64,000 nt of DNA from Flavobacterium zepuense (GCF_007097145.1 NZ_VJVZ01000006.1:186001-250000); one strand, 5' to 3'. Shown: positions 39,646 to 48,625, counted from the stretch's first letter. A program made the numbers and translations. Notes: generated by a model not told the origin, from the sequence alone.

Positions 39646-42132
39646 ATGCAAAACAAATTTATATACTTCTTACTCTTTTGCAATACCCTTTGCTACGCAC
39701 AGCCCGAAAAGCCTACATCGGCAGAGATTTACCATAGGCTGGAAAAGCTGAACTTTTTAGGATCGGTACTTTATATAGCCGCCCACCCTGATGATGAGAA
39801 CAACGAGCTGATATCTTATTTAGCGAACGACACCAAGGCCCGCACCGGCTATCTTGCCCTTACACGTGGCGATGGTGGCCAAAACCTTATTGGGCTTGAA
39901 TTGCGGGAACTACTTGGCGTTATCCGTACACAGGAACTTATAGAAGCCCGTAATATTGATGGTGGCGAGCAGTTTTTTAGCCGTGCCAACGATTTTGGAT
40001 TCTCTAAAATGCCCGATGAAACCTTGCAAATATGGAACAAAAAGGAAGTTTTGCAGGACATGGTATGGGTTATCCGCCAGTTTGAACCCGATGTTATCAT
40101 AACCCGTTTTGACCACCGTTCGCCGGGATCTACACACGGGCATCACACCTCTTCGGCCATGCTTACACAAGAGGCTTACGACCTTGCAGCCGATAAAAAT
40201 TATGAGCCGGAGCAACTAAAATACAATACCATATGGCAGCCCAAACGTGTATTCTTTAACGTATCATGGTGGTTTTTTGGCGGTAAAGACAAATTTGATA
40301 AGGTTGATAAATCAAAATACATAAACCTGCAAACCGGTACTTATTTTCCGCTTTTAGGAAAATCCAACCAGGAAATTGCCGCCCTTAGCCGCAGCAGGCA
40401 TAAATCGCAGGGCTTTGGCTCAACCGGAGAGCGCGGCGACGATATGGAGTACCTGGAGCTTATTAAAGGTGACATTCCTAAAGACAAGCAAAATCTTTTT
40501 GAAGGCATAGATACATCGTGGAACCGTGTTAAAGGCGGCAAAGCTATTGGCGATGCGGTTACAGCGGTATTAAAAAGCTACGATTTTAAAAATCCGGCAG
40601 CATCTGTTCCGGCATTAGTAAAAATATATTCGCAGATAAATAATCTGGAGAATGGCTACTGGAAAACCCAGAAGCTAAAAGAAATTAGAGAGCTTATTGC
40701 ACAATGCAGCGGCTTATATTTAGAAGCCGTGGCAGAGCAGCAATCTGCAACTCCCAGCAGCAAGCTTAAAGTTAAATGGGAGGCCATTAACCGTAGCGCT
40801 ATTGCCATGAGCCTGAAATCGCTAACGGTTCAGCCTGAAAATGCTGTTATCAGTCAGAACCTTCCGTTAGCTAATAATATTGGGCAAAACAATACACTTG
40901 ATGTTTTGCTGCCAAAAACACTGGCGTTTACATCGCCTTACTGGCTTACCGAAAAAGGTACTGCGGGCATGTATACGGTAAACGACCTTCATAAAATTGG
41001 AAAGGCCGATATCATAAGGGAAATGGCAGTTACATTTACCGTAGATATTGCCGGAGTACAGATTCCGTTTGAGCGAATGGTAAGTTATAAATTTAACGAC
41101 CCTGTGGCAGGCGAAGTGTACCAGCCGTTGGATATAATCCCTGCTGTAACAACCCGCATACTCAACAAAGTACAGTTGTTTACCACTACTAAGTCGCAAT
41201 CCATAAGCATTAAAATAAAAGCCGGCAAAGAAAACGCTAAGGGCAGCCTTAGGTTTGAATTGCCACAAGGATGGAAGGTTACGCCTGCCTCGATTCCGTT
41301 CGACCTGAAAAATAAAGGCAGTGAAACCATTGTGAGTTTTGAGGTTACGCCTCCCGATGCGCCATCTGAAGTTACAGGAAAAAGCATCGCAAACATTGAT
41401 GGCGAAGATTTTGACAGGGAGCAGACCATCATTAATTACCCACATATTGACGCACAAAATGTGTTACTGCCTTCAACAGCTAAATTTACAAGGGCCGACC
41501 TGAAAACTAAAGGCGAAAATATTGCTTATGTTATGGGTGCGGGCGATAATATACCGGAAAGCCTGAGGCAGATGGGCTATAATGTTTCGGTTCTTAAAAC
41601 CACTGATATATCGGCGGAAAGCCTTGCTAATTATGATGCCGTTATTATGGGCATACGTGCCTACAACGTACTTGAAGACCTGGCGTTTAAGCAGCAAGTG
41701 CTTTTTAATTATGTAAATAATGGTGGTACCATGATAGTGCAGTACAATACTACGGGTGCGCTTACCGTTAAAGATGTTGCCCCTTACCCACTTCGCATTT
41801 CGCGCGAGCGTGTTACAGAGGAAGATGCAAAAATAACATTTCTGGACGCAACCAACAGGCTGTTAAACTATCCTAATAAGATAACAGCTAATGATTTTAA
41901 GGGCTGGGTGCAGGAACAGGGTTTGTACTACCCGGATGAATGGGGTAAGGAGTTTGTGCCGGTATTGTCGTCGCACGATAAAGGTGAAGACGATAAAAAA
42001 GGCGGACTGTTAATAGCGAAGTACGGAAAAGGGTATTACATTTATACCGGCTTAAGCTTCTTTAGGGAGTTGCCGGAAGGTGTTTCCGGCGCGTACAGGC
42101 TTATGGCGAATATGATAGCTGCGGGACAATAA
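39646..42132 (+). CDS. Exported PIG-L family deacetylase, multidomain
   Basis: An 828-residue protein with a signal peptide (1-18). The PIG-L/LmbE domain follows with the zinc motif AHPDDE (46-51), TRFDHRSPGSTHGHHTSS, and the helical segments typical of N-acetylglucosamine deacetylases. After about residue 300 comes a region without recognised motifs, then beta domains, and from about residue 625 a ThuA or glutamine-amidotransferase-like domain (AYVMGAGDNIPESLRQMGYNVSVL in two parts, IMGIRAYN). It probably works in the periplasm on an amino sugar. It follows the channel gene by four bases and may belong to the same operon. Confidence 0.85.
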   Translation: MQNKFIYFLLFCNTLCYAQPEKPTSAEIYHRLEKLNFLGSVLYIAAHPDDENNELISYLANDTKARTGYLALTRGDGGQNLIGLELRELLGVIRTQELIEARNIDGGEQFFSRANDFGFSKMPDETLQIWNKKEVLQDMVWVIRQFEPDVIITRFDHRSPGSTHGHHTSSAMLTQEAYDLAADKNYEPEQLKYNTIWQPKRVFFNVSWWFFGGKDKFDKVDKSKYINLQTGTYFPLLGKSNQEIAALSRSRHKSQGFGSTGERGDDMEYLELIKGDIPKDKQNLFEGIDTSWNRVKGGKAIGDAVTAVLKSYDFKNPAASVPALVKIYSQINNLENGYWKTQKLKEIRELIAQCSGLYLEAVAEQQSATPSSKLKVKWEAINRSAIAMSLKSLTVQPENAVISQNLPLANNIGQNNTLDVLLPKTLAFTSPYWLTEKGTAGMYTVNDLHKIGKADIIREMAVTFTVDIAGVQIPFERMVSYKFNDPVAGEVYQPLDIIPAVTTRILNKVQLFTTTKSQSISIKIKAGKENAKGSLRFELPQGWKVTPASIPFDLKNKGSETIVSFEVTPPDAPSEVTGKSIANIDGEDFDREQTIINYPHIDAQNVLLPSTAKFTRADLKTKGENIAYVMGAGDNIPESLRQMGYNVSVLKTTDISAESLANYDAVIMGIRAYNVLEDLAFKQQVLFNYVNNGGTMIVQYNTTGALTVKDVAPYPLRISRERVTEEDAKITFLDATNRLLNYPNKITANDFKGWVQEQGLYYPDEWGKEFVPVLSSHDKGEDDKKGGLLIAKYGKGYYIYTGLSFFRELPEGVSGAYRLMANMIAAGQ

Positions 42133-42135
42133 TAC

Positions 42136-42301
42136 AGTGGATTTGTTAATGCAGGGATTCGGTTATTTGAGGATTCGGTTATTTGATTGACAAGATTCAC
42201 CACAAATAACCAGATAACCAGATAACCAAATTAACGCATTAACACAAGTTGATTTTGGTAGTAGCGACAAATTACCGCATTGCCACATTAACAAATCCAC
42301 T
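42136..42301. repeat. Palindromic element with internal tandem words
   Basis: AGTGGATTTGTTAATG (42136-42151) has an exact complement at 42286-42301. Inside are tandem words GGATTCGGTTATTTG (two copies) and AGATAACC (two copies), and the two halves remain similar beyond the perfect arms. It separates the PIG-L operon from the symporter unit. Confidence 0.75.
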
Positions 42302-42360
42302 AAAAATTCTGTAACAAAACAAAAGAATACAAGTCTTATAAAGAGATATAGCAAACAGGT

Positions 42361-42465
42361 ATGAAAGATAATCCAACTTCATGGAAAAAAAGTTACTCGC
42401 TGGTGCTGCTGCTCAATATTATATATATAGTGCTGTTTTATTTTTTAATGCAAATATATTCGTAG
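42361..42465 (+). CDS. 34-residue single-helix membrane peptide upstream of symporter
   Basis: Reads MKDNPTSWKKSYSLVLLLNI... with a polar, basic N-terminus and one hydrophobic helix (about 12-32). Its stop TAG is one base before the symporter ATG at 42467, so it would be translationally coupled to the transporter. Solute:sodium symporters of other groups have small accessory membrane subunits, but this peptide is shorter and I know of no described family. The spacing and the composition make it more than a random frame. Confidence 0.6.
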   Translation: MKDNPTSWKKSYSLVLLLNIIYIVLFYFLMQIYS

Positions 42466-42466
42466 C

Positions 42467-44167
42467 ATGCAGTTAATAGACTGGATCATACTTTCTGCCA
42501 CGCTCATTTTTATTGTTGCCTATGGTGCATTAAAAACACGCGGCAGTAAAAACGTAGAAGAATACATATTAGGCAGCAACGAAACCCCTTGGTGGACAGT
42601 GGGACTATCGGTTATGGCTACCCAGGCCAGTGCCATTACATTTCTTTCAACACCCGGCCAGGCCTACCATGACGGTATGGGCTTTGTGCAGTTTTACTTT
42701 GGTATGCCGCTGGCAATGGTAATCATCTGCATTACATTTATACCCATATACCACAGGCTTAAGGTTTTTACCGCTTACGAATTTTTAGAGCAGCGCTTTG
42801 ATGTTAAAACACGTACCCTGGCATCTATCTTATTTATGATACAGCGCGGTTTAGGTACTGGCCTAACCATTTATGCCCCTGCCATTATACTATCATCACT
42901 CTTAGGGTGGAATCTTAACGTAATGAACCTTGTAATAGGCGTTATGGTTATAATCTATACCGTTTCGGGTGGTACGCGTGCGGTAAACGTTACCCAAAAG
43001 CAACAAATGTTTGTTATTATGGGCGGTATGATCATCACGTTTTTTATTATCCTTAGTTACCTGCCCGAAGAACTCAGCTTTAATAACGCCCTGCATATTG
43101 CCGGTGCTAATGACAAGTTGAATATATTAGAATTTTCTCTTGATCCTGAAAAACGTTATACCATCTGGAGTGGACTTGCCGGTGGTTTGTTCCTCTTCCT
43201 TTCTTATTTTGGGACAGACCAAAGCCAGGTACAGCGTTATTTATCGGGTAAATCTATCCGCGAAAGCCAGATGGGACTTATAATGAACGGCCTTTTAAAA
43301 GTGCCTATGCAGTTTTTTATATTGTTAATTGGGGTTATGGTGTTCGTGTTTTTCCAGTTCCACTCGGCTCCCCTGCATTTTAACCCAAACAATACACAAA
43401 GCATAAACAACTCGCAATACAAAGGCGAATATAATAAACTGGAAAAACAACTGGACATACTGGCTGTTGAGAAAAAAGAGATAAGTATGCTCTACGTAAA
43501 CCAGCTCAACCAGGATTATGATAATAAAGAGTTGCACAATCGGATGATTGCGCTTAATACCCGCGAAAAAGATCTGCGTGACCAAGCAAAAGACCTTATA
43601 AGCCAGGTTGATAAAACAGCCGAAACCAATGATAAAGATTACGTATTTCTGTACTTTATCTTAAACTTTTTACCGAAGGGTATGATAGGACTACTTTTGG
43701 CAGTTATTATCTCTGCAGCAATGTCGTCATCAGCATCGGGGTTGAATGCACTGGCATCTACCACCGCTATAGATATTTACAAACGTAACGTTAAAGGCGA
43801 AAAATCAGAAAAGCACTTTGTAAATGCCGCCAAAATATTTACCTTATTTTGGGGCGTAGTGGCTATACTATTTGCCTGTATAGGTACTATGTTTGAGAAT
43901 CTTATACAGTTGGTAAATATTATAGGGTCAATATTTTATGGCACGGTACTGGGCATCTTCCTTGTAGCATTTTATATTAAGTACATTAAGGCACAAGCAA
44001 TATTTATTGGTGCAACGCTAAGCCAGTTATGCATATTTTATATTTATTATAAAGATGTAGTTAGCTTTTTATGGCTCAATATTATTGGTGCAGTACTCAC
44101 CATAATCATATCATCACTATTGCAATTTACTATAAATAATACATCTGTTAAGGCAGAGGAACTATAA
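42467..44167 (+). CDS. Sodium:solute symporter family protein
   Basis: A 566-residue transporter of the SSS family (SLC5 type) that moves a solute into the cell with sodium. Around 13 membrane helices are visible; family marks are GSNETPWWTVGLSVMATQASA, GLGTGLTIYAPAI, FLSYFGTDQSQVQRYLSGK and MSSSASGLNALASTTAIDIY. Between about residues 295 and 390 an unusual hydrophilic, coiled-coil-like loop of some 85 residues is inserted. The substrate, such as a sugar or organic acid, cannot be told. It is preceded by a 34-residue membrane peptide and ends at a strong terminator. Confidence 0.92.
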   Translation: MQLIDWIILSATLIFIVAYGALKTRGSKNVEEYILGSNETPWWTVGLSVMATQASAITFLSTPGQAYHDGMGFVQFYFGMPLAMVIICITFIPIYHRLKVFTAYEFLEQRFDVKTRTLASILFMIQRGLGTGLTIYAPAIILSSLLGWNLNVMNLVIGVMVIIYTVSGGTRAVNVTQKQQMFVIMGGMIITFFIILSYLPEELSFNNALHIAGANDKLNILEFSLDPEKRYTIWSGLAGGLFLFLSYFGTDQSQVQRYLSGKSIRESQMGLIMNGLLKVPMQFFILLIGVMVFVFFQFHSAPLHFNPNNTQSINNSQYKGEYNKLEKQLDILAVEKKEISMLYVNQLNQDYDNKELHNRMIALNTREKDLRDQAKDLISQVDKTAETNDKDYVFLYFILNFLPKGMIGLLLAVIISAAMSSSASGLNALASTTAIDIYKRNVKGEKSEKHFVNAAKIFTLFWGVVAILFACIGTMFENLIQLVNIIGSIFYGTVLGIFLVAFYIKYIKAQAIFIGATLSQLCIFYIYYKDVVSFLWLNIIGAVLTIIISSLLQFTINNTSVKAEEL

Positions 44168-44213
44168 TCAGAGAGGTTTAAATCCATCTCTGCCTTTAGA
44201 TTAGCAACATAAA

Positions 44214-44245
44214 AAAGAGGCTATCCTAAAACGGATGGCCTCTTT
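44214..44245 (+). terminator. Intrinsic terminator of the symporter gene
   Basis: A 13-bp stem AAAGAGGCTATCC / GGATGGCCTCTTT with one G-U pair and a 6-base loop, followed by ATTTTTA. Confidence 0.85.
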
Positions 44246-44270
44246 ATTTTTAGATTGTATGACTTAATTA

Positions 44271-44483
44271 TTATAAACGTATCCTAAATTTGTTATGTAT
44301 CCTTGATATAACAGGACGGTTAAGAATAATGCCCGTGATGCATATAAGCATCAAAATAATAATCATAGTAAAGTAAATAAACCCTGCAAAAGTACTTAAG
44401 TCGGGAAAATCTGAAATAAGGAAAAAGAGCGTTGCTGTGAAGGTTATCACACAAAAAATAAGGCTTAAAAGTCGCATAGTCAT
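44271..44483 (-). CDS. Small two-helix membrane protein
   Basis: A 70-residue protein with two hydrophobic helices (about 4-23 and 33-53) and a basic tail (ISRIHNKFRIRL). No family is recognised. The overlapping frame at 44320-44532 is probably a shadow, as it has many His/Tyr/Cys and no membrane logic. The gene is divergent from nothing obvious and lies behind a weak terminator on the minus strand. Confidence 0.45.
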   Translation of the reverse strand: MTMRLLSLIFCVITFTATLFFLISDFPDLSTFAGFIYFTMIIILMLICITGIILNRPVISRIHNKFRIRL

Positions 44484-44523
44484 TGTAGTTTAATGTTGCA
44501 TGGAAAATAAAACAGATAAAAAA

Positions 44524-44542
44524 AGGACCCAAGAAGGATCCT
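44524..44542 (-). terminator. Possible terminator on the minus strand
   Basis: A 7-bp stem AGGACCC / GGATCCT (one G-U on the minus-strand RNA) followed on that strand by TTTTTTTATC. It would lie 140 bases after the stop of the gene at 44684. Confidence 0.4.
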
Positions 44543-44683
44543 GTTTTAAGATTTATTATCTTTCATGATAAATAAAACGTAGTTTCATTCATTATAAAAA
44601 ACATGAAGGGCTTAACCCTTAGCGCTTTACTTTTTATAAAGGTAAGAAAAAATGTATTTAAGTATGTTAAATTATTAAAATTA

Positions 44684-45175
44684 TTACTGACGGTTTTTGT
44701 AAGCCGTAGTCATACTAAAAATTTTATTAAAGTAGTTGTCAAGGCATAAAAGGTCGGCATCAGATTTGCCACCACTTTTAATTACACCTTTATCTGTAAG
44801 AAATTTTTCAGCACCCATCGGCTGGGCATGTTTCTTTTTAGCTGTCTTTTTAAGGAATATAAGGTTGCTTATTGTTACCCTGTATTTGCCTTCCCTTAAC
44901 TCAATTTCAAAATCAAAGCTAAAGTCGTCTTTTAAAAAGTCTGATGTGCCCGGACAGGTATTTTTAAGCTCGGTACCGGTGCCTTTATAAACACCACCTT
45001 CAGATGATGTAATTTTTAGGCGCACGTGCCTGGAAATAATGGCCGGAATATTAGTTTCCTCACTAATAAAAACATTTTCCCATATAAGCTTTTCATTGCT
45101 AATAATAAAACTATTAGCCTGGCTAAAACCGGACAACGAGCACAGGAGTAACAGCAGTAAAGCAATTTTTTTCAT
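44684..45175 (-). CDS. Exported DUF4468-like protein
   Basis: A 163-residue exported protein starting at ATG 45175 with a signal peptide (KKIALLLLLLCSLSGFSQ). The body has the beta-rich pattern of DUF4468 proteins (TBP-like fold) common in Bacteroidota, for example FSFDFEIELREGKYRVTISNLIF; this family call is from memory and moderate. The longer frame to 45241 would put 22 residues before the signal peptide and is rejected. No catalytic motif is seen and function is unknown. Confidence 0.6.
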   Translation of the reverse strand: MKKIALLLLLLCSLSGFSQANSFIISNEKLIWENVFISEETNIPAIISRHVRLKITSSEGGVYKGTGTELKNTCPGTSDFLKDDFSFDFEIELREGKYRVTISNLIFLKKTAKKKHAQPMGAEKFLTDKGVIKSGGKSDADLLCLDNYFNKIFSMTTAYKNRQ

Positions 45176-45312
45176 CGCTAATAAAAAGTTTATATATTGG
45201 CTTAAAACCGTACCAAAGATAAATATTTTTTTAAGCTGCAATGCAAAATTTCCTTACAATTAAATACCAATTTCATTACAATATTCATCATATAAATTGT
45301 AACCTATGTGCC

Positions 45313-45822
45313 TCATTTTAAAACCGGAAGCAGCTTTTGCTGCCATATTTCCAGTTTTTGAGTAAACGTTTTAGTAGCATTGGCCCCACTTGGCGATGGC
45401 AGCACATCATATTCTACGTTATTTTTCCTGCCTACATACCTGTCATAATAAGCCGCTGCATTTTTACTGGAAAAGAAAACGTACTTTATTTGTGGATAGG
45501 TTTTATAAAAAGCGTCAAAATTATTAGGCACTTCATTTTTAATATTGCTGTCCAGGCTTCCCTCACGCTCACAATACTGCAATACATCCCATAAGGCAAT
45601 GTGGTTATTTACCAGTAAACTTAACTTATCATTATATACATGGGTTAGCTCTTTATTATAAAGAGTGAACAACAAACGCCAAAACTGGTTACCCCGGTTA
45701 CCATAGTATTCCTGTACTTGTAATGATTTTTCTCCCGGCATCGTTCCAAGAATCAATATTTTAGAATTATAATTCACAATAGGTTCAAAAGCTTTTTTCA
45801 TCATTTTATAATTAAAAAACAT
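45313..45822 (-). CDS. Uracil/hypoxanthine-DNA glycosylase superfamily protein
   Basis: A protein of up to 169 residues in the UDG superfamily, closest in motif to DNA-deoxyinosine glycosylases (family 6). The first motif is SKILILGTMPGEKSLQVQEYYGN, followed by NQFWRLL and HIALWDVLQYCER, and the last motif is VLPSPSGANAT. It would excise deaminated bases, mainly hypoxanthine, from DNA. The true start may be Met7 or Met8 (MMKKAFEPI, 45804 or 45801) rather than 45822. It is the first of several DNA repair genes in this part of the window (Ku and LigD follow), a second deamination-repair enzyme besides ung. Confidence 0.85.
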   Translation of the reverse strand: MFFNYKMMKKAFEPIVNYNSKILILGTMPGEKSLQVQEYYGNRGNQFWRLLFTLYNKELTHVYNDKLSLLVNNHIALWDVLQYCEREGSLDSNIKNEVPNNFDAFYKTYPQIKYVFFSSKNAAAYYDRYVGRKNNVEYDVLPSPSGANATKTFTQKLEIWQQKLLPVLK

Positions 45823-45935
45823 AATTATATAATTACTTAAACTTATTTTAAGTATTCTATAACACAGCGAGTTAAAGTATTGTTACAACAAATTGTTTTA
45901 TGATTTTATTAGCAAGGTGTGGCTTAACCATTATC

Positions 45936-45943
45936 TAACTTTG
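45936..45943 (+). promoter_or_regulatory. Candidate -7 box (TAACTTTG)
   Basis: TAnnTTTG match 49 bases before the DUF892 ATG; no clear TTG -33 element, which could fit an alternative (stress) sigma factor, but that is a guess. Confidence 0.4.
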
Positions 45944-45992
45944 ATTAAGTTCGAGAGGGAAAATACAAACTAATAATCAATACATAAACATT

Positions 45993-46661
45993 ATGGCAAC
46001 TACCAAAACTACTGCTAAAAGTACAAAAAGTACAGCAGCATCACGAAGTACAGCGGCAAAAACAACTGCGGCTAAATCTACCACTGCAACAAAGGCTACA
46101 GCAGCTAAGAGCACAACAACTAACCGCGGCGTTGTAAAAGCAAAATCTACTGCGGCAGAAGGATTAAAAGAACTATTTATAGACAGCCTTAAAGATATTT
46201 ACTGGGCTGAGAAAGCTTTAGTTAAAGCATTGCCTAAAATGGCTAAAAATGCTACCACCCCTAACCTTATTGAAGGCATAAACAACCATACTGCCGAAAC
46301 TGAAGAACAAATTGCACGTTTAGAGCAGGTGTTTACCCTTATTGGTAAAAAGGCTGTGGCAAAAAAATGTGAAGCTATGGATGGCCTTTTAAAAGAAGGT
46401 ACAGATATTATGGAAAGCACTGAGCAGGGCCCGGTACGCGATGCGGGTATCATTGCAGCCTCACAAAAAATTGAGCATTACGAAATTGCTACTTACGGTA
46501 CACTTTGCGCTTTTGCAAAAACATTAGGTTTAGATGAAGTTGCCGATATTCTTCATACAACACTTGAAGAAGAAAAAAGAGCAGACATTACACTTACAGA
46601 AGCCGCTTACAACACCATTAATTTTGATGCTGCTGATGCAGATGATAGTGAGATGGAGTAA
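45993..46661 (+). CDS. DUF892 (YciF-like) ferritin-like protein with histone-like tail
   Basis: A 222-residue protein. Residues 1-57 are low-complexity, almost only Thr, Ala, Ser and Lys (repeats of TAAKST and TKATAAKS), resembling histone H1-type DNA-binding tails. Residues 58-215 form the DUF892 four-helix ferritin-like domain with metal ligands such as Glu in YWAEKAL, HTAETEEQ, KIEHYEIATYG and EEEKRADI. YciE/YciF proteins are general stress proteins of unknown activity. The tail suggests DNA contact, similar to Dps-type protection (inference). It has a candidate promoter and its own terminator. Confidence 0.85.
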   Translation: MATTKTTAKSTKSTAASRSTAAKTTAAKSTTATKATAAKSTTTNRGVVKAKSTAAEGLKELFIDSLKDIYWAEKALVKALPKMAKNATTPNLIEGINNHTAETEEQIARLEQVFTLIGKKAVAKKCEAMDGLLKEGTDIMESTEQGPVRDAGIIAASQKIEHYEIATYGTLCAFAKTLGLDEVADILHTTLEEEKRADITLTEAAYNTINFDAADADDSEME

Positions 46662-46681
46662 TACAGCAGCATTGTTGAAAG

Positions 46682-46703
46682 ATGGGGTTTATTTAAACCC
46701 CAT
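46682..46703 (+). terminator. Intrinsic terminator of the DUF892 gene
   Basis: A perfect 10-bp stem ATGGGGTTTA / TAAACCCCAT with a 2-base loop, followed by TTTTATGG. Confidence 0.8.
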
Positions 46704-46745
46704 TTTTTATGGACTAATGTTTTCTTTAACCCAACACGTTTAACC

Positions 46746-47402
46746 ATGAAAGAATTCATTAAAAACAACAGCCTGTCTATAGTATTTATAATTCTGTTTG
46801 TTATAACTCTTGCGGCGCAAATAGTGTTTGGGCACCAGGAATATAATAAAGAATTAATAGATAATGGAGGTGCAGCTGTAAACTTGCAGCAATATCTTAC
46901 ATCGGGTCATTTTGTTGAGTCTACTTTTGAGAATTGGGAAAGCGAATTCCTGCAAATGGCTCTTTTTGTAGTGCTTACCATTTTCTTAAAACAAAAAGGA
47001 TCATCTGAGTCTAAAAAATTTGATGGTACCGATGAAGTTGATGAAAAGCCCAATCCAAACAAAGAGGGTACTCCGTGGCCGGTTAAAAAGGGCGGCTTTA
47101 TTTTAAAGCTTTACCAAAATTCACTAACCATAGCATTGCTACTATTATTTATTATATCGTTTGTACTTCATTTTTACGGAAGCCTTTCCGACCAAAATGT
47201 TGAAAATAAACTTAAAGGTGAAGCTTTAGAAACCACAGCAAATTATATTACCGATTCACGTTTTTGGTTCGAATCATTCCAAAACTGGCAAAGCGAATTC
47301 TTATCGGTATTTGCTATAGTAGCTTTATCTATTTATTTAAGGCAACAGGGATCGCCACAATCCAAACCCGTAGATGCCCCGCACGATGAAACCGGCGAAT
47401 AA
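46746..47402 (+). CDS. DUF6766-like membrane protein with internal duplication
   Basis: A 218-residue protein with four hydrophobic helices arranged as two repeats. Each half has NSL-I----LLF-I, then a polar loop, then F-NWQSEFL or F-NWESEFL followed by a hydrophobic stretch and Q-GS--SK. The Trp-x-Ser-Glu-Phe-Leu motif is the clearest conserved feature. It resembles DUF6766, common in soil bacteria close to stress genes; the function is unknown. It is 35 bases before the zinc dehydrogenase gene. Confidence 0.75.
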   Translation: MKEFIKNNSLSIVFIILFVITLAAQIVFGHQEYNKELIDNGGAAVNLQQYLTSGHFVESTFENWESEFLQMALFVVLTIFLKQKGSSESKKFDGTDEVDEKPNPNKEGTPWPVKKGGFILKLYQNSLTIALLLLFIISFVLHFYGSLSDQNVENKLKGEALETTANYITDSRFWFESFQNWQSEFLSVFAIVALSIYLRQQGSPQSKPVDAPHDETGE

Positions 47403-47437
47403 TTATACATTTTATAAACCAAACTAAATACCATTTT

Positions 47438-48595
47438 ATGAAAGCACTTGTATTTCACAAACCAAAAGACGTAAGGGTAGACACCGTTGATGACCCAATT
47501 ATCGAAGAGCCAAGGGACGTCATCCTAAAAGTAACATCTACAGCAATATGCGGATCTGACCTGCATATTTATAACGGTTACATTCCGCAGCCGCACAGTA
47601 TGGTTATGGGCCATGAGTTTATGGGTATTGTAGAAGAAGTAGGTAGCGGCGTAAGCAACCTAAGGGTTGGGGACCGTGTAGTGGTGCCCTTCCCTATCTC
47701 ATGCGGCACCTGTCACTTTTGCAACATGAGCCTGCCAACACATTGCGAAAATTCAAACCCGGAAATGTACGGACCAGAAGGCGGATTGGCTAAAGGCAAA
47801 GGCGGCGCATTGTTTGGCTATACCGATCTTTACGGAGGTTATAGCGGTGGCCAGGCTGAGTACGTTAGAGTGCCTTATGCAGATTACGGTCCGCGTAAAA
47901 TTTCAGACAACCTTACCGATGACCAGGCCCTGTTTTTAACCGACATTTTCCCTACCGGATGGAGTGCAATAGACTGGGCAGAACTTAAAGGTGGCGAAAC
48001 TGTAGTGGTATTTGGTTGTGGCCCGGTAGGCATCATGGCAATGAAATCTGCATGGTTGCGTGGTGCCGGAAGGGTAATTGGTGTAGATATATTAGATTAC
48101 CGTTTAGAAAAAGCAAGGCTTGCCGCTAACGCAGAAACTATTAATGGTAAGGATGTAGATGCGGTAGAAGCAATTAGAGCTATGACGGGCGGCTATGGTG
48201 CCGATGTTTGCGTGGATGCTGTGGGTATGGAAGCCGAACATTCGTTTTGGGCAAGTGCAAAAAACCTTATACAAGGCGAAATGGGCACTATGAAAACACT
48301 ACAACGCTGTTTTGATGCCGTGCGCCGTGGCGGTACGGTAACCGTTGTTGGCGTATACGGTACTCCATTTGATAACTTCCCGTTACACCAGTGGTTTGAT
48401 AAAGGTATTAAACTTAGGGGCGGCCAGGCGCCGGTGCACAATTACATAGATAACCTTATTAACCTGGTAGAAACCGGCAAGGTAACGCTTGAAGATGTAA
48501 TAACACATACAGTTGCGTTAAGCGATGCCGCAAAAATGTACGACATCTTTAATAACAAAGAAGATAATTGTGTGAAAGTAGTATTAAAACCTTAG
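47438..48595 (+). CDS. Zinc-dependent alcohol/formaldehyde dehydrogenase-like protein
   Basis: A 385-residue medium-chain dehydrogenase. Catalytic zinc ligands are in ICGSDLHIY and MGHEFMG; the structural zinc cysteines are in ISCGTCHFCNMSLPTHC; the NAD fold has VVVFGCGPVGIMAM. The insertion with GGYSGGQAEYVRVPYAD and the length of 385 are typical of the glutathione-independent formaldehyde dehydrogenase group (FdhA-like). It may detoxify aldehydes with NAD. It lies between DUF6766 and Ku genes in the stress block and ends at its own terminator. Confidence 0.88.
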   Translation: MKALVFHKPKDVRVDTVDDPIIEEPRDVILKVTSTAICGSDLHIYNGYIPQPHSMVMGHEFMGIVEEVGSGVSNLRVGDRVVVPFPISCGTCHFCNMSLPTHCENSNPEMYGPEGGLAKGKGGALFGYTDLYGGYSGGQAEYVRVPYADYGPRKISDNLTDDQALFLTDIFPTGWSAIDWAELKGGETVVVFGCGPVGIMAMKSAWLRGAGRVIGVDILDYRLEKARLAANAETINGKDVDAVEAIRAMTGGYGADVCVDAVGMEAEHSFWASAKNLIQGEMGTMKTLQRCFDAVRRGGTVTVVGVYGTPFDNFPLHQWFDKGIKLRGGQAPVHNYIDNLINLVETGKVTLEDVITHTVALSDAAKMYDIFNNKEDNCVKVVLKP

Positions 48596-48625
48596 TTTTC
48601 AATACATACAATCTCTAACTTTAAT

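Noticed and set aside
40867..41457. 196-codon minus-strand frame inside the PIG-L gene
   Set aside because: Composition is rich in Cys, His and Arg as expected for an antisense shadow, and the plus-strand protein has clear motifs.
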